Below are positions 60,971 to 64,000 of a stretch of DNA of 64,000 nucleotides, in pieces. The notes below the pieces were generated by a model. That model did not search any database, was not told the origin of the DNA, and was given only the letters and a program-made list of their open reading frames with translations. The stretch covers positions 40,877 to 104,876 of the forward strand of contig JAEUJY010000090.1 of NCBI GenBank assembly GCA_016794525.1, given 5' to 3'. A program made the translations under genes and the position numbers. The first letter of the stretch is position 1; each line of letters opens with the position of its first letter. The stretch comes from Myxococcales bacterium. Lineage in GTDB: Bacteria > Myxococcota_A > Polyangia > Haliangiales > Haliangiaceae.

Positions 60971-63900
60971 TCACGGGAACGTCGCGGTGACGCTGCGCGC
61001 CATGTCCATCGTGACGGTGCAGGTCGTCATCGTCGACGTCGCGCAGCCCGTCCACGACATCGTGTTGGCCGAGGCGGTCAGCGTGACGTTGGTCCCCGAC
61101 GCGTAGTTCTCGCTGCAGTCGCCCGACGCCGCCGCGCAGGCGGTGATGCCGGCGGGCGCCGAGCTCACCGTGCCGGTGCCGGTCACCGTGACCGACAGCG
61201 CGAAGGCCGGCTGGAAGGTCGCGGTCACGTCGCGCTGCTCGCTCATCGCCAGCACGCAGGTGCCGGTGCCGGAGCAGCCCTCGCCCGACCAGCCGGTGAA
61301 GATCGACCCGGTGTCGGCCACCGCGGTGAGCGTCACGGTCTGGGCGGTGGTGTAGGTCTCGGTGCAGTCGCCCGGGCAGTTGATGCCCACCGGCGACGAT
61401 GTCACCGTGCCGGTCCCGGCGCCGGCCATCGTCAGGTTCATCGCGAACGTGTTGAGCACGAAGGTCGCCGTCACGGTGGTGGCGGCGGTCATCGTCACGA
61501 CGCAGGTGCCGGTGCCGCTGCAGCCGCCGCCCGACCAGCCGCTGAACGACGAGCCGGTGGTGGCCACCGCGGTCAGGACCACGACCGACCCGTCGGTGTA
61601 GCTGGCGCTGCAGGTCGCGCCGCAGTTGATGCCGCTCGGGTTCGAGGTCACCGTGCCGCTGCCGGCGCCGCCGGGCATCACCGTCAGCACGCGGCTGAGC
61701 GGCGCGAAGGTCGCGGTCACCGTGGTCGCGGCCGCCATCGTCACGGTGCAGGTGCCGGTGCCCGGGCAGGTGATGCCCGCGCCCGACCAGCCGGTGAAGG
61801 TCGAGCCGCCCGCGGCGACCGCGGTGAGCACGACCGACGCGCCGTCGTTGAAGCTCGCGGTGCAGGTGGCGCCGCAGTTGATGCCGGCCGGCGCCGAGGT
61901 CACGGTGCCCGAGCCGCCGCCGCCCTTGGTGACGGTCAGCGGGTAGGTCTTGAGCACGAAGGTGGCGGTCGCGGTGGCCGCGGCGCTCACCGTCACGATG
62001 CACAGCGAGCTGCTGCTGCAGCCGGCCACGCCGCTCCAGCCGGTGAACGTCGAGGTCGCGCTCGGCGTGGCCACCAGGCCGACGACGGCGCCGGCGTTGT
62101 AGCCCTGCATGCAGGTGCCGCTGGTCGCGCCGGCGGTGCTGGTGCAGCTGATCGCCGCCGGCACCGACGTGACGGTGCCGGTGCCCGTGCCCGCGCCGGC
62201 GACGGTGACCGTGAAGGTCTTGAGCGTGAAGGTCGCGGTGACGGTGGTGTTGTTGTTCAGCGTCACGGTGCAGGTGCCGGTGCCGCTGCAGCCGCCGCCC
62301 GACCAGCCGGTGAAGTTCGAGTCGCTGCTGGCCGTCGCGGTGAGCACGATCGACGAGCCCTGCGCGAACGGGAACGCGCAGGTCGCGCCGCAGCTGATGC
62401 CGACCGGCGCCGAGGTCACGGTGCCGCTGCCGGTGCCGGCCGGGTTGACCGTCAGCACGCGGGTGTCGGTGTCGAAGTTGGCCTGGACCGACTTCGCCGC
62501 GTCCATCGTCACGACGCAGGTCGCGATGCCGGTGCACGCGCCCGACCAGCCGGTGAACGCCGAGTTGCCACCCGCGGTCGCGGTGAGCGTGACCAGCTGG
62601 CCGGCGTTGTACGTCGCCAGGCAGGTGCCGCCGCAGTTGATGCCGCTCGGCACCGACGTGACGGTGCCGGTGCCGGTGCCGGTGCGCGACACGCTCAGCG
62701 TGAACGTGTTGATCGCGAAGGTCGCGGTCACCGAGGTCGCGGCGTTGACGGTCACGGTGCAGGTGCCGGTGCCCGGGCAGGTGATGCCGGTGCCCGACCA
62801 GCCGGTGAACGTCGAGTCGACGGCGGCGGTGGCGGTCAGCACCACCACCTGGCCGGCGTTGTAGTTCTCGGTGCAGTCGACGCCGCAGGTGATGCCGGCC
62901 GGCGACGACGCCACCGACCCCGACCCGCTGCCGGTGCGCACGACGCTCAGCTGGTGCTGGTTGAGCGTGAAGGTCGCGGTCACGGCGGTGGCCGCGGTCA
63001 GCGTCACGGTGCAGGTGCTGGTGCCGCTGCAGCCGCCGCCCGACCAGCCGGTGAAGGTGTTGTTGGCCGACGGCGCCGCGGTCAGCGTCACGATCGTGTT
63101 GGCGTTGAAGCCGAACACGCAGGTCACGCCGCAGTTGATGCCGGTCGGCACCGAGGTCACGGTGCCGGTGCCGTTGCCGGCCGGCGTCACCGTCAGGTTG
63201 ATCGTGTTGAGCGTGAAGGTCGCGGTCACGGTGGTCGCGCCGCTCATCGTCGTCATGCACGAGCCGGTGCCCGAGCAGCCGCCGCCCGACCAGCCGGTGA
63301 ACGAGGTGTTGGTGCCGGGCGTCGCGACCAGCGTCACGACCGTCGCCGCGTTGTAGTCCTCGGTGCAGTCGACGCCGCAGTTGATGCCGGTGCCGGTGAC
63401 CGTGCCGCTGCCGTTGCCGGCCTTGACCACGGTCAGCGTGTTGAGGTCGAACGTCGCGACGACGTTGCGCGCCGCGGTCATCGTCACGGCGCACGGCGCG
63501 GTGCCGGTGCAGCCGCCGCCGGCCCACCCGGTGAAGACCGAGTTGGTGCCCGGGGCCGCGGTCAACGTCACCATCGTGCCCACCGGGTACAGCTCGTTGC
63601 AGTCGGCGCCGCACGAGATGCCGGCCGGAGCCGACGTCACGGTGCCGGTGCCGGTGCCGGCCTTGGTCACGACCAGCGCGAACGGCTCGACCTGGCAGCG
63701 GTTCGAGCAACCGTCACCGCTGGTGGTGTTGCTGTCGTCGCACTGCTCGGGGCCGGGCGCGCCGGTCGGGGTGAACGCCGGGTTGAGCTTGCCGTCGCCG
63801 CAGGCCGGCGCCGAGCAGTCGAGGTTGCAGGTCTGGCTGTTGCCGTTGGTGTCGCAGGTCTCGCTGGCCGACGCGATGCCGTCGCCGCAGCGCGGGAACT

Positions 63901-64000
63901 GGCAGGTGTTGCGGCAGGCGTCGGTGTCGACGAGGTTGCCGTCGTCGCACTGCTCGCCGTTGATGGCCTCGGTCACGCCGTTGCCGCAGGTCTCGATCTG
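60971..64000 (-). CDS. Giant surface protein, 3' part: Cys-rich modules plus eleven InlB-B-type repeats
   Basis: Open to the window edge, so at least 1,009 residues with the N-terminus missing. The visible part starts with Cys-rich units (CGNGVTEAINGEQCDDGN, FPRCGDGIASASETCDTNG, PEQCDDSNTTSGDGCSNRC) of the myxococcal disulfide/DUF4215 type. Eleven tandem repeats of ~80 residues follow: GxGxGTVTSxPxGIxCGxxC, then FTGWSGGGCSGTGTC, TVTxxAAxxVTATF. Each has two Cys pairs and resembles divergent InlB B-repeats. Repeat 7 has an insertion with extra Cys, and repeat 11 is short and has SWTGCATST. It ends at VTATFP with no C-terminal anchor. Probably a secreted adhesin-like protein. Confidence 0.9.
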   Translation of the reverse strand, partial: QIETCGNGVTEAINGEQCDDGNLVDTDACRNTCQFPRCGDGIASASETCDTNGNSQTCNLDCSAPACGDGKLNPAFTPTGAPGPEQCDDSNTTSGDGCSNRCQVEPFALVVTKAGTGTGTVTSAPAGISCGADCNELYPVGTMVTLTAAPGTNSVFTGWAGGGCTGTAPCAVTMTAARNVVATFDLNTLTVVKAGNGSGTVTGTGINCGVDCTEDYNAATVVTLVATPGTNTSFTGWSGGGCSGTGSCMTTMSGATTVTATFTLNTINLTVTPAGNGTGTVTSVPTGINCGVTCVFGFNANTIVTLTAAPSANNTFTGWSGGGCSGTSTCTVTLTAATAVTATFTLNQHQLSVVRTGSGSGSVASSPAGITCGVDCTENYNAGQVVVLTATAAVDSTFTGWSGTGITCPGTGTCTVTVNAATSVTATFAINTFTLSVSRTGTGTGTVTSVPSGINCGGTCLATYNAGQLVTLTATAGGNSAFTGWSGACTGIATCVVTMDAAKSVQANFDTDTRVLTVNPAGTGSGTVTSAPVGISCGATCAFPFAQGSSIVLTATASSDSNFTGWSGGGCSGTGTCTVTLNNNTTVTATFTLKTFTVTVAGAGTGTGTVTSVPAAISCTSTAGATSGTCMQGYNAGAVVGLVATPSATSTFTGWSGVAGCSSSSLCIVTVSAAATATATFVLKTYPLTVTKGGGGSGTVTSAPAGINCGATCTASFNDGASVVLTAVAAGGSTFTGWSGAGITCPGTGTCTVTMAAATTVTATFAPLSRVLTVMPGGAGSGTVTSNPSGINCGATCSASYTDGSVVVLTAVATTGSSFSGWSGGGCSGTGTCVVTMTAATTVTATFVLNTFAMNLTMAGAGTGTVTSSPVGINCPGDCTETYTTAQTVTLTAVADTGSIFTGWSGEGCSGTGTCVLAMSEQRDVTATFQPAFALSVTVTGTGTVSSAPAGITACAAASGDCSENYASGTNVTLTASANTMSWTGCATSTMTTCTVTMDMARSVTATFP

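Noticed and set aside
60971..63600. CRISPR array or satellite DNA at 61-63.6 kb
   Set aside because: The ~240-bp repeats are divergent, in frame and code for a coherent Cys-containing protein repeat. There are no spacers.

Overview
The window is very G+C-rich, densely packed bacterial DNA (over 70% G+C by eye) with about 57 protein genes on both strands and no rRNA, tRNA, CRISPR array or insertion sequence that I can see. Four observations point to a predatory or soil Myxococcota (myxobacterial) chromosome, perhaps of the Nannocystis/Haliangium/Kofleria type; the phylum is an inference from style. These are the many lipoproteins (about 18 genes carry a lipobox), the Cys-rich 'CGNGxxExGExCD' disulfide repeats, a eukaryotic-type Ser/Thr kinase, and large multi-sensor histidine kinases.

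Layout. 1-6.6 kb: the 3' end of an M3 peptidase, a Cys-rich lipoprotein, a LysR regulator divergent from an NmrA-type oxidoreductase, a secreted metallo-beta-lactamase-fold lipoprotein, then a hexanucleotide array and a REP-like hairpin. 6.8-13.1 kb: SPFH/SHOCT protein, a frameshifted MarC, TerB-like protein, FAD monooxygenase, small Cys-rich lipoprotein, and a trypsin-like protease with six FG-GAP-type repeats. 13.2-18.4 kb: CocE-type hydrolase, then a two-gene surface unit (diheme cytochrome plus beta-helix lipoprotein) divergent from a TetR regulator across a perfect palindrome. 18.4-20.5 kb: a nitrosative-stress group (truncated haemoglobin, RIC/ScdA, YwiC-like) around an A+T-rich region with an Fnr-like half site. 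20.5-26.9 kb: two pirin-like proteins, M13 peptidase, DUF2807 protein and hypotheticals. 27-30.9 kb: proton-translocating transhydrogenase pntAB with a following lipoprotein. 30.8-35 kb: a FabF-type ketosynthase, a ThDP enzyme and a degenerate citrate-synthase-like protein in one operon.

35-42.6 kb: Ser/Thr kinase-PAS protein divergent from cyaY, lipoproteins (one resembles a lone S8 propeptide), Old Yellow Enzyme, Bcp peroxiredoxin, and a papain-like lipoprotein with a P domain. 42.6-45 kb: a hypothetical gene and a DUF222-HNH gene rich in palindromes. 45-52.7 kb: six co-directional minus-strand genes in the order deacetylase, aat, larB, larC, a histidine kinase without an ATPase domain, and a complete histidine kinase. 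52.8-64 kb: Cys-rich repeat lipoprotein, OPT transporter, MgtE, SnoaL-like protein, hypotheticals, and the 3' end of a very large surface protein with eleven tandem ~80-residue repeats.

Themes. Secreted hydrolases (M3, S1, S15/CocE, M13, C1) and disulfide-rich surface proteins fit a predatory lifestyle. The strongest systematic non-coding signal is a TANNNT -10-like box placed 5-8 nt before the start codon of ten genes that lack a Shine-Dalgarno sequence, which suggests leaderless transcription. No complete described defence or secretion system is present. The best candidates for new biology are the ketosynthase/ThDP/citrate-synthase-like operon, the split histidine-kinase pair and the palindrome-laden HNH locus.
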